Assembly (NCBI GenBank): GCA_046704255.1
Contig: JBJKSH010000121.1
Coordinates: 1 to 52,233, forward strand
From: FEN-1297 sp046704255
GTDB taxonomy: Bacteria > Bacteroidota > Ignavibacteria > Ignavibacteriales > Ignavibacteriaceae
Direction of reading: 5' to 3'
DNA length: 52,233 bases
The position numbers and the translations under genes are program-made. Numbering within the stretch: the stretch's first letter is position 1; each line of letters starts with the position of its first letter. The notes beneath the pieces are model-generated. The model was given only the letters and a program-made list of their open reading frames with translations. It was not told where the DNA came from and did not search any database. Shown here one piece after another: positions 8,788 through 17,346 of this stretch.

Positions 8788-9420
8788 ATGTTAAAGGGAA
8801 ATTATTTTTTGGGCAAGGCAGTAATTTTAATTTGCTTCTTATTTTTATTTACGTCTTTACCGTATGCACAGCAAAATAAAAAACCTATGGTAAAAAGTAA
8901 TAAATCCCAGCAGGAACAAATTGTTCCGGGATGGACTAAACAAGTAAGAGTTAGCCCGAAGGCTTTTGAAACACAGACTATCGGATTAACTGATGTAACA
9001 ATTTCATACAGCCGTCCGGGTGTTAAAGAACGAAAAATCTGGGGCGGACTTGTTCCGTTTAATAAAGTATGGCGGGCAGGTGCAAACGAAGCTACAAAAT
9101 TTACCTTTAGTACAAATGTTTGGATTGAAGGGAAGAAATTTCCGGCAGGCTCATACAGCTTTTTTATTATACCTCGTAAGGGTAAGGATTGGACAATAAT
9201 ATTTAATAAAGTTGCGAAACAGTGGGGTGCGTTTGAGTATAATGAAGCGGAAGATTTTGCCCGCTTTAATGTAAAACCGCAAACAACAAATTTTCGGGAA
9301 TGGCTTACTTATACTTTCGATAATATGACTGTGAATAATAAAGGTAAGAATTCCGCAGTGATTAGTCTGATTTGGGAAAAGGTGAAGATACCTTTTACTA
9401 TAGAGACAAATGTGGACTGA
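8788..9420 (+). CDS. DUF2911 secreted protein
   Basis: 210 residues with an N-terminal signal peptide (about residues 1-28, ending '..TSLPYAQQNK'). The mature part matches the DUF2911 pattern: 'VTISYSRPGVKERKIWGGLVPFNKVWRAGANEATKFTFS', then 'FPAGSYSFFIIPRKGKDWTIIFNK...WGAFEYNEAEDFARFNV'. The family is widespread in Bacteroidota and relatives, is exported, and has no established function. A good Shine-Dalgarno (atcaggag) precedes the ATG. The gene follows the PLP enzyme at 42 bases and converges on aat, whose stop lies only a few bases away. An envelope or periplasmic role is inferred from the signal peptide only. Confidence 0.88.
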   Translation: MLKGNYFLGKAVILICFLFLFTSLPYAQQNKKPMVKSNKSQQEQIVPGWTKQVRVSPKAFETQTIGLTDVTISYSRPGVKERKIWGGLVPFNKVWRAGANEATKFTFSTNVWIEGKKFPAGSYSFFIIPRKGKDWTIIFNKVAKQWGAFEYNEAEDFARFNVKPQTTNFREWLTYTFDNMTVNNKGKNSAVISLIWEKVKIPFTIETNVD

Positions 9421-9426
9421 CAGATA

Positions 9427-10029
9427 TTAAAATCTGCAGTCTTTGGTATAGGCTTTAGTTAAAAGGGTAGAGTACTCTTCGAAAGTAATTTCCTTTGCGC
9501 CGAACATTTTTAAATGCTCAGTCATGTATTGAACATCAAGAACAACAAATTTTTTCTCATTCAGATGAATTAATAAATTTGCCAGTGCGATTTTGGATGC
9601 CTGAGTTACATTTGAAAACATAGACTCACCGAAGAAAGCTCCCCGGTAAGTTATTCCGTATAGTCCGCCTGCTAATTTATTTTTTTGCCAGGTTTCTACA
9701 GTATGTACAAACCCGAGTTTTTGCAATCTTAAATATGCTTTTATAAGTTCATCTGAAATCCAGGTGGGCTGCCGGTTTGCGCATCCTTTTACAACCGATA
9801 AAAAGTCCGTGTCGTATCTTATTTCAAAATCGGAATTAGCCGTTACTTTTTTTAGAGAACGGGGGATGTTGTAATTGTTAAGAGGGATAATTGTTCTTAC
9901 CTCCGGCATGAACCAGTTTATAATGCGCGTTTTTTCGTCTGCCATAGGAAAAGCGCCGTTGGCATAGAGACGGATCATATTATTCGGAGTTAACAAATCA
10001 GAAGAATAAGGATTTCTATTAAATGTCAT
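9427..10029 (-). CDS. aat: Leucyl/phenylalanyl-tRNA--protein transferase
   Basis: 200 residues, at the short end for the family (usually about 210-240). It transfers Leu or Phe from aminoacyl-tRNA to proteins with N-terminal Arg or Lys, marking them for ClpS/ClpAP degradation. Family blocks present: 'YANGAFPMAD', 'INWFMPEVRTIIPL', 'ADRQPTWIS'-like 'CANRQPTWISDELIKAYLRLQKLGFVHTVETW', 'LAGGLYGITYRGAFFGESMFS' and 'FVVLDVQYMTEHLKMFGAKEI'. The missing residues are at the N-terminus, so the amino-terminal domain is trimmed. The stop is a few bases from that of the convergent DUF2911 gene. The DUF2721 gene upstream ends 6 bases before this start, which suggests one transcript. Confidence 0.95.
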   Translation of the reverse strand: MTFNRNPYSSDLLTPNNMIRLYANGAFPMADEKTRIINWFMPEVRTIIPLNNYNIPRSLKKVTANSDFEIRYDTDFLSVVKGCANRQPTWISDELIKAYLRLQKLGFVHTVETWQKNKLAGGLYGITYRGAFFGESMFSNVTQASKIALANLLIHLNEKKFVVLDVQYMTEHLKMFGAKEITFEEYSTLLTKAYTKDCRF

Positions 10030-10035
10030 TTTAGG

Positions 10036-10515
10036 CTATTCGTCAACTTTAATTTCAAGATGTATTATATCGTATCCTTTTTTTGTTTCGTATGCGGCAA
10101 ATGTAACGCCTAGTAAAACAAGAATCATTCCCGTAAGAAACACAACCATTACAACCATATTAAATTTTTCGGAGCCGGTTGCATATTGCACGCCTATAAA
10201 TATAGAAGTTAATACGAAAAATGCAACAGCTACGGTGTAAGACAAAACTGCGTTTCTTACAAGCTTAACTCTTATTGTAAGTTCGTTTAGCTGCATGGAA
10301 ATACTTTCCAGTCTTACGTTATCTTCATATTGAAAAGCTTTTTCACCGGCTTTGCTGAAAAATTTTCTTCTTTCTTCGTTAAGTAATCTTATCCTGTTTA
10401 CAACCAAAGAATATTTATTATTCATACCTAGAAGAAGTAACCCGCATGCGGATATCATTAAACCGGGTGCAAGCATAAGCTGAATTACCTGCACTATTGA
10501 TATATCATTTCCCAT
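10036..10515 (-). CDS. DUF2721 membrane protein
   Basis: 159 residues. Three hydrophobic segments are visible (about residues 10-27, 88-107 and 118-138). The first is followed by 'MNNKYSLVVNRIRLLNEER', a pattern typical of DUF2721. A cytosolic helical loop (about 45-85) lies between the first and second segments. The function of the family is unknown. It sits immediately upstream of aat on the same strand with a 6-base gap, so co-transcription is likely, although no functional link is known. Confidence 0.8.
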   Translation of the reverse strand: MGNDISIVQVIQLMLAPGLMISACGLLLLGMNNKYSLVVNRIRLLNEERRKFFSKAGEKAFQYEDNVRLESISMQLNELTIRVKLVRNAVLSYTVAVAFFVLTSIFIGVQYATGSEKFNMVVMVVFLTGMILVLLGVTFAAYETKKGYDIIHLEIKVDE

Positions 10516-10638
10516 TTTATTATCATAAAAAATAAATGAAATTATAGAACAAATGTAAATTTAATACGGAAGAATAATTTTAGCTAATGATTAAAAAAAG
10601 GTGTGTTCAATGATGTTGGATATAGTTTTAATCCCGTT

Positions 10639-10980
10639 CTATCTTCTAACTAATACTTCTCTTTTCTTATTATAACTGCGGCGATGAAAGAGTTTATTAA
10701 ATATATCTTTAATTTTTGAAAGTAAGGAATAATATACAAAAACGGAAACCCGTAAACGGATATTACTGTCCAGTTCCTTTAACATACACATCATATCTCT
10801 ACTCCCGTTTACGGGTTCCGATAAATTTATAAAAACAAAATTCGGTCTTTCCCCTTCAATAAAAAGAGCCGCTTCCGTACCGCTGAATAAAAATGCCTTT
10901 ACATTTTTTAAAAGCCTGCGATTAAATTTAACAAATAAACCGTCATAACTATCATCGCTGATGTAAATAATCTTTTTCAT
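10639..10980 (-). CDS. Small protein resembling a degenerate receiver domain
   Basis: 113 residues. The N-terminus 'MKKIIYISDDSYDGLFVKFNRRLL' followed by 'VKAFLFSGTEAALFIEGERPNFVFINLS' has the alternating beta-alpha look of a CheY-like receiver: acidic pair after strand 1, then 'PNFVFINLS' in the place of strand 3. At the position of the phosphorylated aspartate there is Asn ('FINL'), so if it is a receiver it cannot be phosphorylated in the usual way. The last 30 residues are strongly basic ('RRSYNKKREVLVRR'), suggesting binding to nucleic acid or a membrane surface. No database family is recognised. It stands alone between DUF2721 and an ABC ATPase gene. Confidence 0.5.
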   Translation of the reverse strand: MKKIIYISDDSYDGLFVKFNRRLLKNVKAFLFSGTEAALFIEGERPNFVFINLSEPVNGSRDMMCMLKELDSNIRLRVSVFVYYSLLSKIKDIFNKLFHRRSYNKKREVLVRR

Positions 10981-11184
10981 CGCATTGTCTAAATTAAAAT
11001 ATATATACGTTAGTCTCTTCGGGATTAAATAAAGCCGGAGCTAAGTTAATTAAACTTGCAAAACTAAGCAGTGACAAGTGGTAAACCGGTGTCCTAGAGC
11101 AACTTATCTGCGAAATTCTAAATCAAATATTCTATCAAATAATTTCGGCCGGTTTGTACCCACGGGGCAATAGTGTATATTCTT

Positions 11185-11236
11185 AAACTTAAACTTGAAT
11201 TTAATCTTGTACCTGAATTTAATCTTGAACCTTATT
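11185..11236. repeat. Short imperfect direct repeats downstream of the MlaF-like gene
   Basis: The bases between 11185 and 11236 repeat a unit resembling TGAATTTAATCTTG two to three times (TTAAACTTGAATTTAATCTTG and CCTGAATTTAATCTTGAACC). It lies directly after the stop of the ABC ATPase gene. The purpose is unknown; it may be replication slippage debris. Confidence 0.5.
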
Positions 11237-11256
11237 CCCTGTTTTGCAGTACCTTA

Positions 11257-11988
11257 TTATACCCATGTTCGTTTTATAAAATCAACGATTACTTCATCTT
11301 TGGATTCCAGAAGTTCGCCGGGCCTGCCGGTATAATAAATTTTGCCTTCGTGCATCATTGCAACTTTATCAGCAACGTTTTTTACGCTGTACATATCGTG
11401 TGTAACCACTACAGAAGTAACATTTAATTTTATACTTAAATCTTTAATAAGGCTGTCAATTGAATCCGACATAATCGGGTCTAGGCCTGTTGTAGGTTCA
11501 TCGTATAAAATATAACCGGGGTTAGTTACCAAAGCTCTTGCAAGGCCTACGCGTTTTTTCATTCCGCCGGAAAGTTCGGATGGTTTTAAATTATTTGTTC
11601 CGGGAAGATCAACAAGGCCAAGCTTGTCATCAACAATTTTTTTAATTTGTTCCTTTGAATAACCGTTGCCGGATTCTACCAGAGGCAGTGAAACATTTTC
11701 TTCCACGGTCATGGAATCGAACAAAGCAGCACCTTGAAAAAGATACCCGAACTTCTTCCTAAGCTCGTATAATTCTTTTATCTTAAGTTCGCTAATTATC
11801 TGGCCTTCTACATTTACGTAGCCGGAGTCCGGGTAAAGCAGCCCAACAATATGTTTGATTAAAACACTTTTTCCGCAGCCGCTCTTACCAATTATTGCGA
11901 TAGTTTCTCCCTTTTCTATACGAAGATTTATCCCGTTTAAAACGTTATTGCTGCCAAACCTTTTATGAAGATTTGAAATTTCAATCAT
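11257..11988 (-). CDS. MlaF-type ABC transporter ATP-binding protein
   Basis: 243 residues, a full ABC ATPase of the MlaF/Mkl (phospholipid or other hydrophobic substrate) subfamily. Walker A 'GKSGCGKS' is near residues 33-40, the Q-loop is 'GYLFQGAALFDSMTVEENVSLPL' (typical of this subfamily), the signature is 'LSGGMKKRVGLARAL', Walker B 'YILYDEPTTGLDP' and the H-loop 'VVVTHD'. In the Mla system it powers retrograde phospholipid transport together with an MlaE permease and an MlaD MCE protein. Neither partner is in the window; the permease gene may be elsewhere. The start ATG is the complement of 11986-11988. The gene diverges from sppA. Confidence 0.9.
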   Translation of the reverse strand: MIEISNLHKRFGSNNVLNGINLRIEKGETIAIIGKSGCGKSVLIKHIVGLLYPDSGYVNVEGQIISELKIKELYELRKKFGYLFQGAALFDSMTVEENVSLPLVESGNGYSKEQIKKIVDDKLGLVDLPGTNNLKPSELSGGMKKRVGLARALVTNPGYILYDEPTTGLDPIMSDSIDSLIKDLSIKLNVTSVVVTHDMYSVKNVADKVAMMHEGKIYYTGRPGELLESKDEVIVDFIKRTWV

Positions 11989-12074
11989 CTGACTGCCGGA
12001 AATTATTTTGAATTTTTACGCTGTAAAGATACTTAAATTTTTATTACTTTTAGGACAAGTATTTCGGAGAAAAT

Positions 12075-14495
12075 ATGAAAAAATATTTGCCCGCCTTAAT
12101 CTTCCTTTTAATTATAGCTAAATCACTTAAAGCTCAAACAATAAACCAAACGTATTTTGAACAGGACCTGTATGGATTAACATCTCCGGGTGCAATGGGG
12201 TATGGTTTATATGGATACGTAAACCCGGCAATCTTAGCCGGCGTAAATCAATCAAATTTGTACTTTGCCTGGTCCGATGCTGCGGGAAAATGGAGTGAAT
12301 TTAATAATTGGGCGTTGTTTACTTCAATTCCTAATGTAGGATTTGATGTTGTTCATCAGGACATTTCCGGAATTCAGTTTACAAATTATAAACTGTCCGC
12401 AGGATTCGGGAATCTTTCCTACAGTTTTGGAATTGGTTACGGCTGGACAACCGGAAATTTGTTTAGTACCAATTTATCCGGTGTTTATACTTTAGGGCTT
12501 TTACTTAGGCCGGATAGATATTTATCAATAGGCGTTATAGGTAATCTACCTGTTAAATATCAAAAGGAAGGAATACTCGAATTGGCTGTTCGTCCTTTTG
12601 GAAATGAGCTAGTTTCATTTTTCGGAGATTATTCTGTTAAGAAAAATTATTTTCCCGGTGAAAATAAATGGAGCGCCGGTGCAGCAGTGGAAGCTGTTCC
12701 CGGGATTAGAATTACCGGCAGATATTTTGACTCCAAAAGTTTTAACTTAGGCGTAGAATTAAGTTTGGGTAGAATCGGTTTTACTTCAGGATTTAAGTAT
12801 GACAATTCGGGAAGGTATTCTTATAATATTTACGGAATAAGAGTCGGAGGATATGACAGGAATCCCTTTGCCGCATTTTCTAAGAATAATAAGTATGTTG
12901 AATTAAATTTGCTTGGGCCGGTAAAGTATCAAAGGTATGAATTTTTTGATAACTCAAATACGCTTTTGGGATTGATAAAAGAAATTGATGCCGCTAAAGA
13001 TGATAAATCTGTTGCAGGTATTGCAATAAATACTTCCGGAATGAAAATTAATTACGAAATGATCTGGGAACTGAGGAAAAAGTTAAATGAGTTTAAAACT
13101 GCAGGAAAGCATGTTGTTATTTATATAGACAGGCCGGACATTGAAACTTATGTTCTTGCTTCTGTTGCAAATAAAATTGTTATGGATCCGATGGGAACGA
13201 TTATGCTTCAGGGGTTTTTGTGGGGAAGGCAATATTATAAAAACACACTTGCAAAACTCGGAATAGGTTTTCATGAATGGAGATACTTCAAATATAAATC
13301 CGCTTTTGAAACTTTTTCCCGCGATAATATGAGCAAAGCCGACAGCACTCAATGGCAGAGCCTTGTGGATGAATATTATAAAATTGCAAAGAACGAAATT
13401 TGCAAAGGAAGAAATATTGCACCTTCAAAATTCGACAGCCTTGTAAATGATCAAACAATTTTTCTGGCTAATGATGCCCTTAAAGCCGGGCTTGTTGATG
13501 TACTTGGCAGATGGGATGAAGTGAAGAAAACAGTAAAAGATCTTAGCGGAAGAAACGAAAGTTTTGTATCGCCCAAAAGTCTTGCGGAATTTAATCTTCC
13601 CAACGATAATTATTGGGGTGAAAAACCGAAGATTGCAATAATATATGCCAATGGTGTTTGCGCTATGGATGAAGGCATTACAGCGAGAAAACTTGTTAAA
13701 GATGTATATGCTGCTACGAATGATAATAATGTTAAAGCTGTAGTTCTTAGAGTTGATTCTCCGGGCGGTGACGGTCTGGCTTCCGATATTATTGCGGAAG
13801 CAATTAGAAAATGCAAAAAAATTAAACCCGTAATTGTTTCTCAAGGTTATGTAGCTGCGTCGGGCGGGTACTGGCTTTCTATGTATGCGGATACTATTGT
13901 TGCCGCTCCGAATACACTTACCGGCTCAATTGGTGTAATAGGAGGATGGATTTATAACAAAGGCTTCGACAGCAAAATTGGTGTTACCACCGATCATGTT
14001 CAGGTAGGCACGCATGCGGATTTGGGATTCGGGTTTACACTTCCGTTTTTAGGTGTTACCTTGCCAGATAGAGACTTAACTCTTCAAGAACAGGCAAAAG
14101 CCGAATCTTCAATTAAAACTATGTACAAAGAATTTGTAGATAAGGTTGCACAGGGGAGACACAAATCTTCTGCTTATATAGATTCAATTGGGCAGGGTAG
14201 AGTCTGGTCCGGAGCGGCAGGTAAAAAAAACGGTTTGGTGGATGTATTAGGCGGGCTTTCCAAAGCAATAGATATAGCAGTACAAAAGGCAGGTCTAAAT
14301 GGAAAAGAATACGGTTTAATAGAATATCCTAAACCCGGCTTAGTAAATTTTAATAACTTTATGCCGAAGTTTTTCGGGTTTGAAATTGAAAATAGAGAGA
14401 ACGGTATTATTGATTATTTAAAATTCAGATTGGAAAATAACGGAAGGCCGATGCCGATGCTGCCCTTAGAGGATATGGTAAATCAGGAACCCTAG
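12075..14495 (+). CDS. sppA: SppA-type signal peptide peptidase fused to an outer-membrane-barrel-like domain
   Basis: 806 residues. Residues 1-21 form a signal peptide (ends 'SLKAQT'). Residues about 25-270 are a beta-rich domain with repeating aromatic/Gly strands ('KLSAGFGNLSYSFGIGYGW', 'YLSIGVIGNLPVKY', 'WSAGAAVEAVPGIRITGRYF') and an early 'NPAILAGVN', as in PorV/FadL-like barrels. Residues about 275-800 are a tandem S49 peptidase of the long (67K) SppA type. The general-base Lys is in 'FKYKSAFE' (Lys408), in the first repeat, and the nucleophile Ser in 'VAASGGYW' (Ser596), in the second, as in Escherichia coli SppA. This enzyme degrades released signal peptides and membrane fragments. 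The barrel-like extension is not part of ordinary SppA and suggests anchoring in or sensing of the outer membrane. ATG 12075 follows 'cggagaaaat', a fair ribosome binding site. Confidence 0.88.
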   Translation: MKKYLPALIFLLIIAKSLKAQTINQTYFEQDLYGLTSPGAMGYGLYGYVNPAILAGVNQSNLYFAWSDAAGKWSEFNNWALFTSIPNVGFDVVHQDISGIQFTNYKLSAGFGNLSYSFGIGYGWTTGNLFSTNLSGVYTLGLLLRPDRYLSIGVIGNLPVKYQKEGILELAVRPFGNELVSFFGDYSVKKNYFPGENKWSAGAAVEAVPGIRITGRYFDSKSFNLGVELSLGRIGFTSGFKYDNSGRYSYNIYGIRVGGYDRNPFAAFSKNNKYVELNLLGPVKYQRYEFFDNSNTLLGLIKEIDAAKDDKSVAGIAINTSGMKINYEMIWELRKKLNEFKTAGKHVVIYIDRPDIETYVLASVANKIVMDPMGTIMLQGFLWGRQYYKNTLAKLGIGFHEWRYFKYKSAFETFSRDNMSKADSTQWQSLVDEYYKIAKNEICKGRNIAPSKFDSLVNDQTIFLANDALKAGLVDVLGRWDEVKKTVKDLSGRNESFVSPKSLAEFNLPNDNYWGEKPKIAIIYANGVCAMDEGITARKLVKDVYAATNDNNVKAVVLRVDSPGGDGLASDIIAEAIRKCKKIKPVIVSQGYVAASGGYWLSMYADTIVAAPNTLTGSIGVIGGWIYNKGFDSKIGVTTDHVQVGTHADLGFGFTLPFLGVTLPDRDLTLQEQAKAESSIKTMYKEFVDKVAQGRHKSSAYIDSIGQGRVWSGAAGKKNGLVDVLGGLSKAIDIAVQKAGLNGKEYGLIEYPKPGLVNFNNFMPKFFGFEIENRENGIIDYLKFRLENNGRPMPMLPLEDMVNQEP

Positions 14496-14574
14496 TCCGG
14501 ATTTTAGATACAAAGTGCAGCGTAGTTCGCTATTCTTAATTCAAGTATTCTGCATCCTATATTTAAATATATAA

Positions 14575-14645
14575 TTGAAGTTACGCAAAATAAACCTCAC
14601 TTCCTAGCCCCCTCTCCTTGCTAAAGAGGGGACTAGGGGGTGAGG
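14575..14645. repeat. Palindromic REP/MITE-like repeat with the GAAGTTACGCAAAA motif
   Basis: Begins with TTGAAGTTACGCAAAATAAA, which matches the ends of the element near 44.13-44.31 kb. It continues into a long imperfect inverted repeat: left arm CCTCACTTCCTAGCCCCCTC, right arm GAGGGGACTAGGGGGTGAGG, loop TCCTTGCTAAA. The arms differ at only three positions. Its GC-rich hairpin, placed between convergent genes, could also work as a bidirectional terminator. A similar core (CTTCCTTGCTTAAAAGGAAG) is found at 36121-36140. Confidence 0.7.
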
Positions 14646-14936
14646 CAATAAGTATGTTAAATTAAAACATTTTTCACCTTAACAAGTTTTTTTAAATTTT
14701 AACTACTTGTTTAAATTTCTATCATTTTCGTTGAATGAGTTACTTCAGATAAATAATTAAGCATGAAGAACATTCAAATAGTGAATTTGTTGATGCAGTT
14801 TTTTTAATATCACTTAGAAAAAATATTTTCAGTTTCCTAATCTTTTAATGATTTAATCATTTGTAAAATAATTTAATTATATATGTCAAGCATATATTCT
14901 ATTTGCTAAAATTTTATGCACAAAATAAACAAGAAA

Positions 14937-15004
14937 TTGAAAATTGAGAGTTGAAAATTGAATATTGAAAATTTTAAATAATCAATGTCCAATGCTCAAT
15001 GTCC
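14937..15004. repeat. Degenerate short-unit repeats
   Basis: TTGAAAATTG-type units occur four times in 14937-14974 (ttgaaaattgagagttgaaa and so on). They are followed by TCAATGTCC / AATGCTCAATGTCC units in 14982-15004. Such tracts are common in intergenic DNA of low-GC Gram-negatives. No function can be assigned. Confidence 0.55.
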
Positions 15005-15057
15005 GGCTAATGCAAGTTACCTTTTGGGTCCGGCATACCCGGTTTATGGTATTAAAT

Positions 15058-17196
15058 CTATTCATAATGAATTATTGTTTCTGAACTAACTTCTTTTCCT
15101 GATTGTTTGTCTTTTACAATTACATGTAAAATATAATTTCCTGCCGGGTAGCTGCTCATATCAAGCTGGTAATACATTTGAGGATTATTGCTTCGGGATT
15201 CATAATTTGTTGTAATAATTATACTGCTATTGTGTTTTCCCAATCCAAAAACATTTAACAGAGAGTTTACGGTATTGTCTACAAATGAATTTTTATTTTC
15301 TTTCTCCAAAATTAATTTCTGCTGGAATTTATTCGTTCCTGAGCTGTTAAGTTTCATGTTATACAATTCATAATAAATAAAAAGAGGCTGACCGTGCGCA
15401 AATATATGTGTAGGATTCGGAAGAATACTTATTTTTCCCCTGTGCATTGTGTAAACCGGAACAGAATCTGCAGCTACTTTTGCTGCAAGTATTATATCGC
15501 TTATATTAAACTTATAAGGTTCGTATTTCCTTGCCGAAAAATTAAAGTGATTTGTTGAAACACCTTTGTCTCTTTCTCTTTCAATCTCAAAAGCCAAATG
15601 CCCTGTATCGGGATAAACTTCCATCTTCAAAGAGCTTACAAGTAAATTTTTCCCTCCGGTAACAGCAATTTCTCTGCCGTCAGGTATCGCTTTAACACTA
15701 TCTTCTCTTTTATAGATGGTGTTGTAAAGAGTATCAAAGTAAAATAATCCCCATTTGTAAGGATAGATGTAGTTGTTCTTGTGTCTTAAAGAATCTGCAG
15801 CATAAAAACCATAATTAATATAAACATCCGTATAATTATAATTTTTACTTTTCAATTGAACAATGTTATAAGGGACCTTGAATACGGGACCTTCGAATTT
15901 AGGTTTGTATTCTGTATACAAGGCTTTTCTTAAATATTTGATGAGCATAGGAGAATCGCCGTTAAACTGGGGGACATACATACCGGCATCCGGTTCGCTG
16001 AAAACATATCTTCCGTTCATAAACTGATCCGTAAAGCCGAATGAAAAATATTTATACTGCCAAACCTCCGTACGCATATGTATTACAGAACTACTGCCTG
16101 CATTTATATACGGCCTGAACTTTGTCATATTAAGAGGCATGCCGTATCTTAAAATAACTTCACCGCGATCGGTTTTCCATCCTTCAACAATCGGCGGCTG
16201 GTTGGGATGGTTTTTATCACGTTCGGAAAACCGGAGATCTGCATAAGCAACACGTGAATAGTGTTCAAGAAGTCTTTCATTATATTTTGTAAGGTAAAGA
16301 GGATCATTTATCTTCCAGAAATATTTTATAATTTCTTTTAATTCTTTTGTCGAATAATTTTTAAATTTATCGCCAAAAACCGGTTTGATTAATTCTCTAA
16401 CGGAGTTAAAAGTAAAATCTTCTCTTTCTTTTTTCGACATTAAATCTAAAGCTGTTTTATATTCTTTATATGATTCCGCAATTTTACCGGACTCATAAAA
16501 TAATAAGCCGAGATAAAGATAAGCTTCCATATAATCCGGAAAGAGCTTTTGAAGTTTTAATAAATAAGGAATCCCTTTTGCCGGCTTTCCATCGTCTTCA
16601 AATAAAAATCCTAAGTGAAGGTATGCTTGTTTATTTAAAGAATCATATTCTAAGGATTTCTTCAGGTAAAATAATGCTTTATTAAATTCTTCTTTTGCAA
16701 AACTTTCAAAGCTTAGGTCAGCAGTTTCACCGGTTTGTATAACGGAATTATGAAGCTTACCGAAATCTTCTGCTTTAATTCTCCCCAGGTTATATAAAGC
16801 TTCGGCAGATGTGCTGTCTATTTCCAATATTTGCTTATAAACTTTATAAGATAATCCGCTGCTTATTCTTTCCAGAATCAGCGCTAATAAAAATTTGTAT
16901 TTAATATTGCGCGGAACTTTAAGAACAGCTTCTTCCACTAATTCTCTGGCGCGAACTCTTTTATAAACCGTATTTTCTTTAAAATATAATTTTGCCAGCT
17001 GGTAAAGGGATTCCGGATTATCGAACTTCAAAATTGATTTTTTGAAAAACTCTTCTGCAGCAGCAGTATCTTTTCCCGCTAATGCCTGTATGCCTTTAAC
17101 GTACCATGCCCCGAATACGGAATCGTTTGACTGCGCATTTATGTTTATGGCTGCGGTAATTATGAGGATAGAAATATAGTATAATAACTGTTTCAT
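15058..17196 (-). CDS. TPR and GWxTD-domain exported protein
   Basis: 712 residues with a signal peptide (residues 1-21, ending 'AININAQS'). Residues about 30-290 contain TPR-like helix pairs ('DSTSAEALYNLGRIKAEDFG', 'DSLNKQAYLHLGFLFEDDGKPAKGIPYLLKLQKLFPDYMEAYLYLG'). Around residue 335 the motif 'VEGWKTDRGEVILRYGMP' defines the GWxTD domain, followed by beta-rich sequence to the C-terminus with 'SSYPAGNYILHVIVKD'. GWxTD proteins are common in the FCB group and deep-branching bacteria, are periplasmic or surface located, and have no firm biochemical function. The start region (17168-17207) is duplicated just upstream. I chose the ATG at 17194-17196, since the upstream copy of the same start leads into a 14-codon ORF that ends at this start. 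Confidence 0.88.
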   Translation of the reverse strand: MKQLLYYISILIITAAININAQSNDSVFGAWYVKGIQALAGKDTAAAEEFFKKSILKFDNPESLYQLAKLYFKENTVYKRVRARELVEEAVLKVPRNIKYKFLLALILERISSGLSYKVYKQILEIDSTSAEALYNLGRIKAEDFGKLHNSVIQTGETADLSFESFAKEEFNKALFYLKKSLEYDSLNKQAYLHLGFLFEDDGKPAKGIPYLLKLQKLFPDYMEAYLYLGLLFYESGKIAESYKEYKTALDLMSKKEREDFTFNSVRELIKPVFGDKFKNYSTKELKEIIKYFWKINDPLYLTKYNERLLEHYSRVAYADLRFSERDKNHPNQPPIVEGWKTDRGEVILRYGMPLNMTKFRPYINAGSSSVIHMRTEVWQYKYFSFGFTDQFMNGRYVFSEPDAGMYVPQFNGDSPMLIKYLRKALYTEYKPKFEGPVFKVPYNIVQLKSKNYNYTDVYINYGFYAADSLRHKNNYIYPYKWGLFYFDTLYNTIYKREDSVKAIPDGREIAVTGGKNLLVSSLKMEVYPDTGHLAFEIERERDKGVSTNHFNFSARKYEPYKFNISDIILAAKVAADSVPVYTMHRGKISILPNPTHIFAHGQPLFIYYELYNMKLNSSGTNKFQQKLILEKENKNSFVDNTVNSLLNVFGLGKHNSSIIITTNYESRSNNPQMYYQLDMSSYPAGNYILHVIVKDKQSGKEVSSETIIHYE

Positions 17197-17251
17197 CAGT
17201 ACCGTTTAAAAATAGAAATATAGTATAATAACTGTTTCATCAGTACCGTTT
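17168..17251. repeat. Perfect 40-bp tandem duplication over the GWxTD start codon
   Basis: Positions 17168-17207 and 17212-17251 are identical over 40 bases, with a period of 44. Each copy contains the same start ATG and first nine codons of the GWxTD gene (minus strand). The duplication is out of frame, so it cannot simply extend the protein. A third shorter piece (AGTACCGT) is at 17258-17265. Confidence 0.95.
17196..17240 (-). CDS. 14-codon upstream ORF created by the duplication
   Basis: Reads MKQLLYYISIFKRY then TGA. Its first nine residues are identical to the signal peptide start of the following GWxTD protein. The stop TGA shares its last A with the ATG of the real gene (TGATG at 17194-17198), the classical arrangement for translational re-initiation. 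No strong ribosome binding site precedes it. It may be a leader ORF by accident; expression is untested. Confidence 0.35.
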   Translation of the reverse strand: MKQLLYYISIFKRY

Positions 17252-17346
17252 GAAATTAGTACCGTAGTAATTTAATAAATTCGAATAAAATTGAAATGAA
17301 ATAAATACGAAACGGTAACTTTTATAAAAGGGCTAAACAGAGGTTT

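Larger units (their letters stand above)
14496..15057. other. Repeat-rich gap between convergent genes
   Basis: About 560 bases without a gene, between the converging sppA and GWxTD genes. It holds a palindromic repeat (14595-14645), a copy of the motif TGAAGTTACGCAAA that also bounds the element near 44.2 kb, and a tract of short TTGAAAATT-like repeats (14937-14974). The rest is AT-rich and featureless. Confidence 0.6.

Noticed and set aside
11000..11170. tRNA or small RNA in the GC-richer stretch upstream of 11170
   Set aside because: I could not build a cloverleaf or any stable conserved structure from it.
13425..13844. 139-codon ORF antisense to sppA
   Set aside because: It lies within the conserved peptidase region, including the area of catalytic motifs, and has shadow-type composition.
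14937..15004. Short repeats near 15 kb as a CRISPR array
   Set aside because: The units are about 10 bases and degenerate, with no spacers of constant length.
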